A DNA stretch of 50,789 nt from Pseudomonadota bacterium (GCA_016201105.1 JACQDN010000047.1:1-50789); one strand, 5' to 3'; counted from the stretch's first letter, positions 9,279-19,119 are shown. Translations and numbers: made by a program. The notes: generated by a model from the letters alone, not told the origin.

Positions 9279-10031
9279 ATGGTCAAGATAAAGCCCGCGC
9301 AAAACCGGACTCCAGGAGAGCAAAGTCACCAAGGCGGGAGCAAAACAAAGAATTGCATAGAATGCGCCAGCGCAATTCCTATAGACGCGCGACGGTGCGT
9401 TCACTGCTCTAGCCAGCAAGACTGGACTCGTTACCTGACATGGAGCAGCACAACTCTGGGGCTTCTTGTTGCTCTCGTTAGCGTTCTGACATTTGCCATT
9501 CCGATTTGGCGCGAAGTGTTTCACACGCCCAAGCCCAAGCCTTCCGTTGCGGTCATGGATATCGGCTATTGCGAAGCTCCCAGATTTACAATCGCAAATG
9601 GTGGAGATGGGCCGCTCACCATAGATAGTGCACTCTTTGTGAGGAAGGATGACGGCGATACTAAATCCTACTCTTTGCAGATGGCTTTTCCCAAAAGCGG
9701 ATCACCGATTGTGAAGCCGAACGAAATCGCGCTTGTCAGAGCTACACCAGAAAACCATAGCGGCAACATTTATTTCCAGGCGACCGCTGAGCAAGTCATG
9801 GGGTTGAAGGACCCGCGCAGCAAAAGTAATAAGGACGAATACTGCGCAGTCGTGGTGAGAACCATCGATGTCGAAGGCAACGCAAACTATACTTCTTCGC
9901 CCGTATGGTCTGGTGGTAGTTGCGGAATATACGACGACGAAGTGTCGGATCTCCTTGACATTGTGAAGAAAGCGCCCGGTTGGGAAACAAGTGTGGCGGC
10001 GGAATGCGGTTCGACTGGCGAAGTAAAGTAA
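9279..10031 (+). CDS. Zinc-ribbon membrane protein of unknown function
   Basis: A 250-residue protein not recognised beyond its architecture. An N-terminal zinc ribbon has two CxxC pairs (Cys26/Cys29 in CIECA and Cys40/Cys43 in CVHCS), followed by one membrane helix (about 56-76). A ~170-residue extracytoplasmic part contains four cysteines in the run Cys-Glu-Ala, EYCAVVV, GSCGIYD and AAECG, possibly forming disulfides. The ATG at 9279 is chosen for its GGAG site; a GTG at 9252 is the alternative. The region is clearly less GC-rich than its neighbours, which suggests acquired DNA. A sensor or cell-surface role is possible but unsupported. Confidence 0.7.
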   Translation: MVKIKPAQNRTPGEQSHQGGSKTKNCIECASAIPIDARRCVHCSSQQDWTRYLTWSSTTLGLLVALVSVLTFAIPIWREVFHTPKPKPSVAVMDIGYCEAPRFTIANGGDGPLTIDSALFVRKDDGDTKSYSLQMAFPKSGSPIVKPNEIALVRATPENHSGNIYFQATAEQVMGLKDPRSKSNKDEYCAVVVRTIDVEGNANYTSSPVWSGGSCGIYDDEVSDLLDIVKKAPGWETSVAAECGSTGEVK

Positions 10032-10125
10032 CCATCGGCGGCGCGCGAACAGAACACGCGCTGGCCGCGCTCCGTGCCAACGCGTATGGCGCCCAAGACG
10101 GCTAGAGGCGGCAAAGAAGTCCGCC

Positions 10126-11304
10126 CTACCCTCCCGCCGCATCTGTGATCGCCGTGTCGATCTCAACGTGATGGCGTCCGTAGTAGCCGCGCAGCATCCA
10201 GAAACCGGCGGCCAGCCCGAACAGCGGCAGCAGCAGGACCACCGGCAACGGCGCGCCGAGCCCGACCAGCACGGCCGCGACCAGACAGCCCGTCGCGCCG
10301 CCGAGGTCCCAGCCGCCTTCCGTCGCCGCGTGAAAGCGCAAGGTGCAGGGCGCGCTTTTCGCGGTGTTGTAGACGGCCGTCATCACGGTGGGCACGTAGA
10401 GACAGGACGACAACGAGCCGAGCGCGTTGGCGAGCACCGCCAACGCCGGATTGCCCAGTGACGCGGCGCGCAGCGTGACGACGGCCGCAAAGCCGGTGAA
10501 GGCCAGCCACACCGCGCGCTTGCCGTAGCCGGCATCGATATGGCGCCCCAGCAAAAGCCCGCCGATGGCGCCAGCCAGCGCGGACACCGCCAGCGCGCCG
10601 CCATAGCCGACATAGCTTTTGCCCAGCGTAATGAAGAGCACGATCTGCCAGAGGAAGAAGAAGCTGGGCGCCGTCCAGCCGTCGGTGAAGAAAATCTTCA
10701 CGCCCAGCAGCGAGGCGCGCAGCGCACCGGGCACGTGCCGCGCAACGCTCACTTTCGGCGTGAAGAAGAGCGGCAGCGCGGCGCTCAACTGGATGGTAGC
10801 GGTCACGCCGAACGCGACGATCGGCCCAAACGTCAGCAACACCCAACCGGCGGCCAGCGGGCTCACGATTCCCACCATCGCCGAGATCGCTTCGCGCATG
10901 CTGATCTGATGGCCGCGATGCTCGTGATCGCCCAGCGCCGCGAAATAGGCGTGATAGGACGTCCAGTAGAGCGTGTCGCCAAGGGAGGACACGAGGCAGA
11001 GCGCCAGCAGATTGAGTCCCAATCCGTTCACGCGCGCGAGCAAAAGATATTGCAGCGCGCCGATCACATTGCCGGCGATCACCAGCGGCCGAAGGCCGAC
11101 GCGGGCAGCCAGCGGCACGATCGCAGGGCGCACGGCGAAGCGTCCCGCCAGGATGAGCGCCATGGCGCCGAGCACGTAGGGGATCGGCACGCCCGATTTG
11201 AAGAGATAGATCGTGTAGAACGCCCCGCCGCCGGTCATGGCGATGGAGTGAATGCCGTAGTGAAGATTGAGCAGATTGACGGCGTTGTTGCGGAAGTAAG
11301 CCAT
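10126..11304 (-). CDS. Major facilitator superfamily transporter
   Basis: A 392-residue protein with about 12 hydrophobic segments spread along its length and basic cytoplasmic loops, as expected for an MFS permease in the inner membrane. Recognisable segments include GRFAVRPAIVPLAARVGLRP in the 2-3 loop region and GGAIGGLLLGRHIDAGYGKR in the second half. The start at 11304 (MAYFRNNAVNLLNLHYGIHS) puts a membrane segment directly at the N-terminus. No neighbour indicates the substrate. Confidence 0.82.
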   Translation of the reverse strand: MAYFRNNAVNLLNLHYGIHSIAMTGGGAFYTIYLFKSGVPIPYVLGAMALILAGRFAVRPAIVPLAARVGLRPLVIAGNVIGALQYLLLARVNGLGLNLLALCLVSSLGDTLYWTSYHAYFAALGDHEHRGHQISMREAISAMVGIVSPLAAGWVLLTFGPIVAFGVTATIQLSAALPLFFTPKVSVARHVPGALRASLLGVKIFFTDGWTAPSFFFLWQIVLFITLGKSYVGYGGALAVSALAGAIGGLLLGRHIDAGYGKRAVWLAFTGFAAVVTLRAASLGNPALAVLANALGSLSSCLYVPTVMTAVYNTAKSAPCTLRFHAATEGGWDLGGATGCLVAAVLVGLGAPLPVVLLLPLFGLAAGFWMLRGYYGRHHVEIDTAITDAAGG

Positions 11305-11463
11305 GGAATTGTCCCGGAAAGCAGGAATGGAAAGGACGGCTGGTGCATTCCGGCGGCGGGCCGCGGGACGCAGGTCAGATGAGCCGTTCTTTCTCCAACA
11401 CGGGACGAATCCTCAAAGTCTGCGCGCTTATACGCCTCTGCCGGCGAACGTACAACTTGCACC

Positions 11464-11835
11464 TCAGATAAGCTCATCGACATCAGTACCCAGTGCATTC
11501 GCAAGCTTCTTCAGCGTTTTCGCACTTCCCGGCTTTGAGCCGCTCTCGATCTCGGAAAGATAAGATGCGGACATCCCGGCTTTGCGTGCCAGCGCGTTGA
11601 GGCCAAGTCCGCGATGCTCGCGCCAAACATGGACGGGATTCTCACCCTTCCGAATGCGGCGGTAGAGTTGCAGCGGCAGCGCGTTATCCTCTCCCCGAAC
11701 GGTAGAGGTTAGCGAGTTGCGCAAAGCAGCGCGATCGGAAGCATCGTCAAAGCGATCGATGATGAATTTCCAATCCGCGCTGGAAAGCGTCACCGTATCC
11801 TTTGTGCGCGCGATCGGTTTGGGTATCTTGTTCAT
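11464..11835 (-). CDS. XRE-type antitoxin of a type II toxin-antitoxin pair
   Basis: A 123-residue protein with a C-terminal helix-turn-helix domain (about 66-120: LNALARKAGMSASYLSEIES, then a second half LKKLANALGTDVDEL). The first ~60 residues probably bind and neutralise the toxin. It is downstream of, and overlaps by ATGA with, the RelE/ParE-like toxin gene, the toxin-first order typical of HigBA-like modules. It probably represses its own promoter with the toxin as co-repressor, perhaps through the inverted repeat at 12104-12118. Confidence 0.88.
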   Translation of the reverse strand: MNKIPKPIARTKDTVTLSSADWKFIIDRFDDASDRAALRNSLTSTVRGEDNALPLQLYRRIRKGENPVHVWREHRGLGLNALARKAGMSASYLSEIESGSKPGSAKTLKKLANALGTDVDELI

Positions 11836-12089
11836 CGGTACACACTTCCTCTTACGTCGATCAGGACTACCCGCATCTCCTCAGCGGATCGATCCAGACG
11901 ATACACGGCGCGCCAATCGCCCTGCCGCAGCCGAAATGAATCCCTAATCCCTTTCATCGCTTCGACATTCGGGTGCTTGGCGAACGGATCTACGGCAATC
12001 CGCTCCAGGCGCATCAGCATGGCGTCCGCCGCTCTTGCCGGCATTCGGTCTAACCCCTTTCGGGCGGCCTTTTCCAGCAAGAGTTTCAT
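11832..12089 (-). CDS. RelE/ParE-family toxin
   Basis: An 85-residue small basic protein with the RelE/ParE pattern: two N-terminal helices (MKLLLEKAARKGLDRMPARA), then IRDSFRLRQGDWRAVYRLDR with the conserved arginine, and a final strand RVVLIDVRGSVYR. RelE-type members cut mRNA at the ribosome and ParE-type members target gyrase; sequence alone does not decide here. The gene is first in the pair and its stop overlaps the antitoxin start (ATGA). Length is normal and no key segment is missing, so the pair is probably intact. Confidence 0.87.
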   Translation of the reverse strand: MKLLLEKAARKGLDRMPARAADAMLMRLERIAVDPFAKHPNVEAMKGIRDSFRLRQGDWRAVYRLDRSAEEMRVVLIDVRGSVYR

Positions 12090-12103
12090 TGGAAGAAATG
12101 GTA

Positions 12104-12118
12104 TTCGCCAATAGCGAA
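12104..12118. promoter_or_regulatory. Inverted repeat upstream of the toxin-antitoxin pair
   Basis: TTCGC-CAATA-GCGAA lies 15 bases upstream of the toxin start. Short palindromes of this form are common operators for XRE-type antitoxins, so autoregulation here is a reasonable inference. Confidence 0.45.
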
Positions 12119-12172
12119 CACGTCAAGCGTATCAGCGCCCGCGGAAATCACTAGTTACGAACCCCACTGCTA

Positions 12173-12442
12173 TCAACCGAGGAATTTCTTGAGACTTGCT
12201 TGCAAAAGCTCCTCCAGCAGCTTCGTTCCTGGTTCGGTGATCTTCAACGGTTCGGGCCCTCCGCCGGTCAAGATTTTCTCGACCGGCAGCCAGTCTCCGA
12301 GAGTCAACCGCAAGAAGAAGTCTTCGCCTCGGTGATTGTGGCTGAGCTCTGCGACTTTTCGGCCGTCGCGGCTAATTTCGTAAACGTAGTCGCCCAGTAA
12401 ATCGCGGTCGCGAACCTGAGCTACCGTAAATCGTTTTGTCAT
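12173..12442 (-). CDS. Small conserved-looking protein downstream of mutL
   Basis: An 89-residue protein I do not recognise. It is predicted soluble, with a beta-rich first half (FTVAQVRDRDLLGDYVYEIS) and an amphipathic C-terminal helix (TKLLEELLQASLKKFLG). The ATG at 12440-12442 shares one base with the mutL stop (TAATG), a typical coupled arrangement, which supports both the start and the gene being real. It is the last gene of the pgi-mutL run. No function can be assigned. Confidence 0.65.
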   Translation of the reverse strand: MTKRFTVAQVRDRDLLGDYVYEISRDGRKVAELSHNHRGEDFFLRLTLGDWLPVEKILTGGGPEPLKITEPGTKLLEELLQASLKKFLG

Positions 12443-14250
12443 TAGCGCCGCCCAAACAGCCGCTCGATGTCCGCAAGCTTCAACTCCACATAGGTGGGTC
12501 GGCCGTGATTGCATTGGCCGGAATGGGGGGTCGCTTCCATTTCGCGCAGCAGCGCGTTCATCTCTTCGGCGTTGAGGCGGCGTCCGGCGCGCACCGAGGT
12601 GTGGCAGGTGAGCGTGCCGGCGACTTCTTCCAGCCGCTCTTTTAGCGACAGCGCCGAGCCGCTTTCGGCGATGTCGTCGGCGAGATCGCGGATGAGGCTT
12701 TTGGTGTCCATCTGGCCCAGTATCGCGGGCACTTCGCGCACCATCACGGCGTCGGGACCGAACGGTTCGATCACAAGGCCCAACTCCGCGAGCTCCGCCG
12801 CACGCGAAGCGATGCGGTCTACCTCACTAGGATCCAACTCCACCACTTCGGGAATGAGCAACGGCTGGCGCGCGATACCGCCGCTCTCCATCGCCTGCTT
12901 CATGCGCTCGTAGACGAGGCGCTCGTGCGCGGCATGCTGGTCCACGATGACGATGCCGTCGGCTGTCTGTGCGATGACATAAGTTTCGTGCAGTTGCGCG
13001 CGCGCCACGCCAAGCGGCAATTCCAGCTGCGATGCATCGGCGGGCGCTTCCTCGACCCGCGCGGAGAGCATGGGCGCGGCATTTCCCGAGAACAACGGCG
13101 CATGAAAGCTGCGCGCCGCCTCCATCATCCCCGAAGACGGCGTCGAAGCAGGCCGATAGAACGGCGTAACCCCGCTCTGTGGACGCAGCGCCGCCAGTGT
13201 CGCGCCCGCCACCGTCGTCGAAGCGCGGTGACCGGCTTCGTGCAGCGTGGCTTTCAGAGAACCGACGATCAGACCGCGCACCAGTCCGGCATCGCGGAAG
13301 CGCACTTCGGTTTTCGCCGGATGCACGTTCACATCCACGAACGCCGGATCGCAGTCCAGAAACAGCGCCAGCGCCGGATGGCGGTCGCGCGCCAGATAGT
13401 CGGCGTAGGCGCCGCGCACCGCGCCGATCAGAAGCTTGTCGCGCACGGGACGGCCGTTCACGAACAGATACTGCATTTGCGCATTGGCGCGGTTGTAGGT
13501 GGGAAGGCCCGCGAAGCCCGCCATGCGCACGCTTTCGCGCACCGCATTCACCGGCGCCGCGTTCTCGCCGAATTCGCGTCCCATGATGCGCGCGAGACGT
13601 TTCAAGCGTCCTCCGAACAAATCTCCTTCGCTCACGAGATCGAGCGCCCGACGTCCGTCCAAGGTCAGCGTAAACGCCACATCGGGCCGCGCCATGGCGA
13701 GACGCTTGATGACGTCGGTGGTCGCGAGATCTTCGGAGCGCGTGGATTTGAGGAATTTGAGCCGCGCGGGTGTCGCGAAAAAGAGTTCGCGCACTTCGAC
13801 ACGTGTGCCCGGCTGGCCGGGCGCCCGGAATCCCGTGGGAGCGGGTCCGCGAACCGTGCCGCCGTCCACGCGGATTTCATGCGCTTCTCCGGCCTTGGTG
13901 CGCGAGGCGATCGTCACGCGTGCCACGGCGCCGATAGACGGCAAGGCTTCGCCGCGGAACCCTAACGTGGCGATATGAGAAAGATCGTCGGTGCCGTCCC
14001 CGCCGATCGGAAGTTTCGACGTCGCGTGACGTTCGACGGCGAGGCGCAGTTCTTCCGCCTCCATGCCTTCGCCGTCGTCTTCCACGACGATCAGATCCGC
14101 GCCGCCATTGCCGGTCGCAATCTCGATACGCGTTGCACCGGCGTCGAGCGCGTTCTCGATCAATTCCTTGACCGCGCTGGCAGGCCGCTCCACCACTTCG
14201 CCCGCGGCGATGCGGTTGATGGTGCCTTCGGCAAGCCGGCGGATCTTCAA
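12442..14250 (-). CDS. mutL: DNA mismatch repair protein MutL
   Basis: A 602-residue mismatch-repair matchmaker. The N-terminal GHKL ATPase domain shows [20 protein letters not shown] (motif I), DDGEGM and [12 protein letters not shown]. The C-terminal domain contains [12 protein letters not shown], which fits the DQHA(X)2E(X)4E endonuclease motif, together with [10 protein letters not shown] and GQCNHGRPT of the metal site. It should therefore nick DNA itself, as expected in bacteria without MutH. The start is a TTG at 14250, overlapping the pgi stop as TTGA with GGAG 8 nt upstream; no in-frame ATG fits the conserved N-terminus. It is translationally coupled to pgi. Confidence 0.96.
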   Translation of the reverse strand: MKIRRLAEGTINRIAAGEVVERPASAVKELIENALDAGATRIEIATGNGGADLIVVEDDGEGMEAEELRLAVERHATSKLPIGGDGTDDLSHIATLGFRGEALPSIGAVARVTIASRTKAGEAHEIRVDGGTVRGPAPTGFRAPGQPGTRVEVRELFFATPARLKFLKSTRSEDLATTDVIKRLAMARPDVAFTLTLDGRRALDLVSEGDLFGGRLKRLARIMGREFGENAAPVNAVRESVRMAGFAGLPTYNRANAQMQYLFVNGRPVRDKLLIGAVRGAYADYLARDRHPALALFLDCDPAFVDVNVHPAKTEVRFRDAGLVRGLIVGSLKATLHEAGHRASTTVAGATLAALRPQSGVTPFYRPASTPSSGMMEAARSFHAPLFSGNAAPMLSARVEEAPADASQLELPLGVARAQLHETYVIAQTADGIVIVDQHAAHERLVYERMKQAMESGGIARQPLLIPEVVELDPSEVDRIASRAAELAELGLVIEPFGPDAVMVREVPAILGQMDTKSLIRDLADDIAESGSALSLKERLEEVAGTLTCHTSVRAGRRLNAEEMNALLREMEATPHSGQCNHGRPTYVELKLADIERLFGRR

Positions 14251-15539
14251 GCGCTGCTCTCCATGTATTGGCGCGCCAGGACTTTGCCCTCTTCCACGGC
14301 AGGCTGGCCGAATGGATCGACGCCCATCAGCCGCCCCATCAAAACGGTTTCCAGCATGAAGTGCATGAAGAGAGCGCCGAAGGCCCGCTCATCGACCTTG
14401 GCGACGTGCATGCGGCGCACCGGGCGGCCGCGTTTGGCCAAAGTCTCGGACGTGGCGCGCATCTCGGCGTCGACGAGATCGCCGATGCGGCGCCCCGCGA
14501 GATAAGAAAGGCCCAAGGCTTCGGCGCGGGCGCGGGGAATTTCCGCGCCCTGCCCTTTGGTGTCCGTCGAAAGCACGGTGAAGAGCGCGCCGCCCGGACC
14601 GTCGAGAAACAATTGCAGCTGCGAATGCTGATCGACCGGACCGGTGACGGCGATGGGCGTCGAACCCTGGCCGTCCTTGCCCAGGCTCTCGCCCCACAGC
14701 TGGCGCCACCAATCCGACAGCAGCGAAAGCCTGTCGGCATAGGACCACAGCACGGTCTCGCGCAGCCTGCCTTCACTCGCGAGCGCTTGATGCAGCGCGG
14801 CGCCGGCCGCGGCTGGAACATCGGACGCGCGCTTTCCCGAGAGCAGGGACGCAAGGACGCTCTCAGCCCCTTCACGAATGGCTTCGACGTTGAGGCCCAT
14901 GGCGATGGCCGGCAGCATGCCGACAACAGTCAGCACCGAGAATCGTCCGCCCACGCCCAGCGGGTGATCGAGGATCGCACAACCCATGTCCTCGGCGAAC
15001 TTGCGCACGGGATTGGGCCTCGGCTCGGTGATCGCGACGAAATGATATTTGAGATATTTGCCGCCGCCGGCATGATCGATCGCATCCGCCGCGGCCAGGG
15101 CCAAGGCCAGCGGCTCCGCGGTGCCGCCGGATTTCGAAATCACAATGAAGCGCGTCGTCTTCAGATCGAAGCGCTTCAACGCCGCGTCGAAGGTGAAGGG
15201 ATCGGGATTGTCGAAAAACGAAACGCGCGGACCTTGCGCATCCGCCGGGCGCAATTGCGCCAGCGCCTGGCCGCCCAGGCTCGAACCGCCGATACCCAGG
15301 ACTGCGATGTCGCTGGTTCCCTTGCAAAGGGTTTGCGAAACCTCGCGCGCCTTCACGATGTCGTCGCGCCACCCCGGCACGCGCAACAGTTCCATCGAGC
15401 CGTCGTCATAGGCCTTGCGAAGGTTCGCGAGCGCCGTGTCCGCCTTCGCGAGCATGCCCTCATAGCGCGCGGGATCGGGGGCGCCCGCGCCCTTCAGCGC
15501 GAGGTCGAGCGAGACAGAAAGCGGCGATTCCCGAGGCAT
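14247..15539 (-). CDS. pgi: Glucose-6-phosphate isomerase
   Basis: A 430-residue phosphoglucose isomerase interconverting glucose 6-phosphate and fructose 6-phosphate. Family segments include [30 protein letters not shown] and the C-terminal [15 protein letters not shown]. It is shorter than the ~550-residue enterobacterial enzyme and matches the compact ~430-450-residue class. The start at 15539 has an AGGA site; the upstream 18 codons are non-homologous. It is the first gene of a coupled pgi-mutL-small-protein run. A palindromic repeat lies just upstream. Confidence 0.93.
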   Translation of the reverse strand: MPRESPLSVSLDLALKGAGAPDPARYEGMLAKADTALANLRKAYDDGSMELLRVPGWRDDIVKAREVSQTLCKGTSDIAVLGIGGSSLGGQALAQLRPADAQGPRVSFFDNPDPFTFDAALKRFDLKTTRFIVISKSGGTAEPLALALAAADAIDHAGGGKYLKYHFVAITEPRPNPVRKFAEDMGCAILDHPLGVGGRFSVLTVVGMLPAIAMGLNVEAIREGAESVLASLLSGKRASDVPAAAGAALHQALASEGRLRETVLWSYADRLSLLSDWWRQLWGESLGKDGQGSTPIAVTGPVDQHSQLQLFLDGPGGALFTVLSTDTKGQGAEIPRARAEALGLSYLAGRRIGDLVDAEMRATSETLAKRGRPVRRMHVAKVDERAFGALFMHFMLETVLMGRLMGVDPFGQPAVEEGKVLARQYMESSA

Positions 15540-15602
15540 GATGGTGATCCTAGCAGAGAGGGCCGGTGGGCTCACCACCCACTCCTCTCTCACATGAGCG
15601 CT

Positions 15603-15789
15603 CTACCCTCCCTCGGGAGGGTCGAAAAATTCGAAGAATTTTTCGGGGAGGATGTGGAAAGAGAGCCTCCTTCGGCATCCTCCCCGAAGCGCTTCCGCCT
15701 ACGCGCTACGCGCTTCGGCGGACAAGTCGCGCTCCCGTCCGCCGTAGCCTCTGGGCGAAGGCGGATCGACCCTCCCAAGGGGAGGGTGG
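15603..15789. repeat. Nested palindromic repeat, copy 2
   Basis: The left terminus reads TACCCTCCCTCGGGAGGGTCG and the right terminus CGACCCTCCCAAGGGGAGGG, near-perfect inverted repeats. It again contains the GGGGAGGATGTG/CATCCTCCCC pair and an inner inverted repeat starting CCGCCTACGCGCTACGCGC and ending CGAAGGCGG, the same nested element as in copy 1. It lies between pgi and the M16 gene, which run in the same direction, and ends 3 bases from the M16 stop codon at 15793. Confidence 0.9.
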
Positions 15790-15792
15790 ATC

Positions 15793-17169
15793 TTAGCGCT
15801 TGGTCGGTTTTGCAGGCGCCTTCTGCTGCGGGTTTTGCGGCCCCTTCTGCGATTCTTGGGGCTGCGCGGGCGTTCCCGCCACTACGATGGTGAGCCTGGC
15901 CGGATTGAACAGCCGCTTGGCCACCCGCTGCACATCGTCCAGCGTCACCGCGTTGATGAGAGCGTTGCGCTTGGCGAGATAGTCGATGCCCAGACCCGCC
16001 CGCTGGAACGCGCTCAGCTGCGACACGATTCCGGCGTTGGAGGTGAAAGCCAGCGGAAACGAACCGGTGAGGTAGGTCTTCGCGTCGGCAAGTTCCTTGT
16101 CCGTCACGCCGTCGTCCATGAATGTTTTCATGGTATCGCGGATGACCTGAATGGATTGGCGCACGCTCTCGCGCTTGGTCGCCATTTCGCCGAGCACGAT
16201 GCCGGTTTTGCGAAAGGGCGTGACGGACGTGGAAATGCCGTAGGTGAGTCCGCGCTTCTCGCGCACCTCGCTGGTCAGCCGCGAGGAAAACCCGCCGCCG
16301 CCCAGGATGTAGTTGGCGACATAGGCCGGGATGAAGTCCTTGTCGTTGCGCAGCACGCCCGGCACGCCGAACACCAAATTGGGCTGCGGCACGGGCATAG
16401 GAATGACGTGCACGCCCGGCGCGCCCACCTTGCCCACCGGCTGAATCCAAGGCGGCGCTTGCGCGGGAAGCGAGCCGATCGCGATCTTGAGATAGTCCCT
16501 CAGCTTGGCTTCGTTGAGATCGCCCGAGACGGCGACCTTCATCCCGCCCCGCACCCAATGCGTGCGCGCGAAGATTTTCAGATCTTGCACATTGATCGCC
16601 GACACGCCCGCAATCGTGCCGCTGACCGAATGCGCATAGGGATGGGTGTTGAAATAGATGCCGAAAAAAGCCTTGGCTGCGACCGTTTCCGGTTCGGTTT
16701 CATCGTCCTGAAGGCTTGCGACGATCTGCGAGCGCACGCGCGCCACCGTTCCTGCATCGAAGCGCGGATGCGCTAACGCCAGCCCCAGAAGGCGGAAGGC
16801 CTCCGGCGCGTTTTCAGTGAGCGTGATGAGGCTGACGACGGTGTAGTCGCGCTCCGCGGAGGCGGCGAGCTTGATGGCGCGGTTGTTCAGGGCCGACTGA
16901 TAGGCGTTGGAATCGAGATTGCCGGCGCCTTCGTCCATCAGCGAAGAAGCATACGAGGCCAATCCGTCCTTGCCATTGGGATCGTAGGCCGAACCGGCGG
17001 GCAGCGAGATCACCATCGCGATCATCGGCACCGTGTGGTCTTCCATGAACCACACGTCGGTGCCTTTCGAGAAGGCGATGGCTTTGGCATCCGCCGCGAA
17101 GGCGGCCGCCGGCGCGAACAATCCGCAGGCGGCCACTACGACGGCACCGATGACGGCCCGCATGTTCAT
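15793..17169 (-). CDS. M16 family peptidase-like protein, non-catalytic subunit
   Basis: A 458-residue secreted M16 protein with a signal peptide (AVIGAVVVAACGLFAPAAAFA). In place of the zinc-binding HxxEH it has YASSLMDEG, so it should not bind zinc. It keeps the C-terminal partner motif in SRLTSEVREKRGLTYGI, the Arg/Tyr region that completes the active site of its partner. It therefore probably pairs with the catalytic M16 protein encoded directly upstream, whose stop it overlaps by ATGA. The Pro/Gln/Lys-rich tail after about residue 435 looks disordered. Substrates are probably periplasmic peptides. Confidence 0.9.
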   Translation of the reverse strand: MNMRAVIGAVVVAACGLFAPAAAFAADAKAIAFSKGTDVWFMEDHTVPMIAMVISLPAGSAYDPNGKDGLASYASSLMDEGAGNLDSNAYQSALNNRAIKLAASAERDYTVVSLITLTENAPEAFRLLGLALAHPRFDAGTVARVRSQIVASLQDDETEPETVAAKAFFGIYFNTHPYAHSVSGTIAGVSAINVQDLKIFARTHWVRGGMKVAVSGDLNEAKLRDYLKIAIGSLPAQAPPWIQPVGKVGAPGVHVIPMPVPQPNLVFGVPGVLRNDKDFIPAYVANYILGGGGFSSRLTSEVREKRGLTYGISTSVTPFRKTGIVLGEMATKRESVRQSIQVIRDTMKTFMDDGVTDKELADAKTYLTGSFPLAFTSNAGIVSQLSAFQRAGLGIDYLAKRNALINAVTLDDVQRVAKRLFNPARLTIVVAGTPAQPQESQKGPQNPQQKAPAKPTKR

Positions 17170-18551
17170 TTCGGCGCCTGCAGCGGTTTGAGATAAGCGG
17201 AAACGGCTTCACGTTTGTCGAGATCGGAAGCAGCGGCGCGTTTCACCGCGTCGCCCGTCACGGCTTTGATGCGCGCCGGCCATTCTTGCACATCGTCGAT
17301 GGTCAGGCCCACCGAAAGCGCCGAGCCGTAAGCCGAAGCCAGCTCGAACTGGCTGTCACGTTGATAGGTGGCGCTCGCGACAAGCTGCGTCTTGGCGCGT
17401 TCGAGTTCATCCGGCCTCGGCGCCGTCGCCATGTAGGCTTTCAATATCGCGTCCACGGCCTGCTCGAGCTGATCCAGCCGTACGCCGGGGCGCGGCACCG
17501 CATACACCGTGAACTCGCCGTCGTCGCGGGCATACCCGTCATAGGAAGCGCCGGCGCTGATCGCGATTTTCCTGTCCACCACGAGGCTTTTGTAAAGCAT
17601 CGAGCTGGCATCGCCGCCCACCAGCTGCGCCAGCGTTTCAAGCGCCTCGGCTTCGCCGGGTTTGGCTTCCGGATAGCTGGGCACACGGTAAAAACGCAGG
17701 AACAGCGGCACTTTCACATCGCCGCGCGTCGCCACCAACCGCGTTTCACCCAACCGCGCGGGCTGGGAGAAATCCCAACGCGGGGTCAGATCGCGCGCCT
17801 GCACTTTGCCGAATTCCGCTTCCGCCGCCGTGCGCACGTCTTCCTTGGTCACGTCGCCGGCCACGATCAGAACCGCGTTGTTGGGCGCATAGTGATGCAA
17901 ATAGAAATCGCGCGCTTCGGTGCGGCCGATGCGGCGGATGTCGTCGGGCCAACCGATCACCGGACGGCCATAGGGATGGGAAAGATGCAGCGCAGCGTGC
18001 ATCTGTTCGACGAGCAGCGCTTGCGGATCGTTGTCGGTACGCATGCGGCGCTCTTCCATGACGACGTCGCGTTCGGTGCGCACGTTCTCGTCGGAGAGAT
18101 CGAGGTTGGCGATGCGATCAGCTTCGAGGCCCATGGCCACACGCAAGCGATCCTTCGCGATCTGCTCGTAAAAGCAGGTGTAGTCGTGGGTGGTGAACGC
18201 GTTGTCCTCGCCGCCATTGCGCGCGACGATCTTCGAGAACTGATCGCCCGGAACGGTCTTGGTGCCGCGAAACATCATGTGTTCGAAGAAATGCGCAAGT
18301 CCCGAAACGCCCGGCGGGTCGTCCACAGAGCCGACGCGAAACCACAGCATTTCGGTCACCACCGGCGCGCGGTGATCGGGGATCACCAGCACTTGCATGC
18401 CGTTCTGCAAGGCAAACTGAAAGACCTTGTCGTCCTGTGCGGTTACCGGCGTTGACTTGGGCTTGGCCGCAGGCGCCGGCGCGCCTGAACTCGCGCCGCA
18501 GAAAGCCGACGCCGCGACCACGCCCGCAACGAAGGCTTTGGGAAATCTCAT
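17166..18551 (-). CDS. M16 family zinc metallopeptidase, catalytic subunit
   Basis: A 461-residue secreted pitrilysin-type protease. It has an N-terminal signal peptide (FVAGVVAASAFCGASSG), then the inverted zinc motif HFFEH (His87, Glu90, His91) and a downstream glutamate in ERDVVMEERR at about 160-169. The start at 18551 is chosen because the sequence upstream in this frame is the complement of another gene. The protein lies in the lspA-DUF3035-M16-M16 order seen in many alphaproteobacteria and is coupled to a non-catalytic partner. Likely role: periplasmic peptide degradation. Confidence 0.92.
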   Translation of the reverse strand: MRFPKAFVAGVVAASAFCGASSGAPAPAAKPKSTPVTAQDDKVFQFALQNGMQVLVIPDHRAPVVTEMLWFRVGSVDDPPGVSGLAHFFEHMMFRGTKTVPGDQFSKIVARNGGEDNAFTTHDYTCFYEQIAKDRLRVAMGLEADRIANLDLSDENVRTERDVVMEERRMRTDNDPQALLVEQMHAALHLSHPYGRPVIGWPDDIRRIGRTEARDFYLHHYAPNNAVLIVAGDVTKEDVRTAAEAEFGKVQARDLTPRWDFSQPARLGETRLVATRGDVKVPLFLRFYRVPSYPEAKPGEAEALETLAQLVGGDASSMLYKSLVVDRKIAISAGASYDGYARDDGEFTVYAVPRPGVRLDQLEQAVDAILKAYMATAPRPDELERAKTQLVASATYQRDSQFELASAYGSALSVGLTIDDVQEWPARIKAVTGDAVKRAAASDLDKREAVSAYLKPLQAPK

Positions 18552-18573
18552 TGAAAGAACCGCACGTCCTAAA

Positions 18574-19119
18574 TCAGTTTGAGGTATCGGCCGGCTTCTT
18601 GGTATCGGCCGGTTGTGTGCCCTTCGTTTCGTCGAGGCGCTTCTTCTCGGCATCCGCATCGAGCGGCTGGCCTTCGTCCGTCGAACTGCCGAACAGGATG
18701 TTGTTGGTGAAGACATCATCCGAGTTCTGCATGCGATGGTTGTCGGCCGCGATCTGCTGGCGGATGTTGTGGCTGACATTGGCGGCGCCGGCATAGGCGA
18801 GCAGCAATTTTTCGCCGTCGCTGAAGTTGCCGGTGATGGTCTTGGCCACCGCCGATGGATCCTCATTGTAAAGGGTCGTCTGGGCCACATCGACCGGCGA
18901 CGTCTGGTTGGTGGGAGCCGCGCCGGGCTTGGGTGGAATCAAATTGTATTCCGGTGGAATGATCAGCGGGGCCTTGGTGACGACGGCGAACTCGTCCGGC
19001 GACTTCTTGTTGATGCCGGCGGCATCGCGAATGGTCTGGCATCCGACGAGCACAAATCCCGAAGCCACCAACGCTGCGGCGCGCACATAGAACTGTCCGC
19101 GGTTCTCAAACATCCTCAT
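18574..19119 (-). CDS. DUF3035 family lipoprotein
   Basis: A 181-residue predicted outer-membrane lipoprotein. The signal sequence ends in a lipobox (VLVGC), so Cys27 would be lipidated. The mature part carries SPDEFAVVTKAPLIIPPEYN, the hallmark of DUF3035, followed by a low-complexity Asp/Lys/Thr tail. Its function is unknown, but it follows lspA in many alphaproteobacteria; the signal peptidase that processes lipoproteins is encoded directly upstream with a 14-base overlap. A second ATG at 19113 is an alternative start. Confidence 0.88.
   Translation of the reverse strand: MRMFENRGQFYVRAAALVASGFVLVGCQTIRDAAGINKKSPDEFAVVTKAPLIIPPEYNLIPPKPGAAPTNQTSPVDVAQTTLYNEDPSAVAKTITGNFSDGEKLLLAYAGAANVSHNIRQQIAADNHRMQNSDDVFTNNILFGSSTDEGQPLDADAEKKRLDETKGTQPADTKKPADTSN

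Noticed and set aside
14268..15893. 541-codon plus-strand open frame
   Set aside because: Antisense to pgi and running into the palindromic repeat; composition typical of GC-rich shadow frames.
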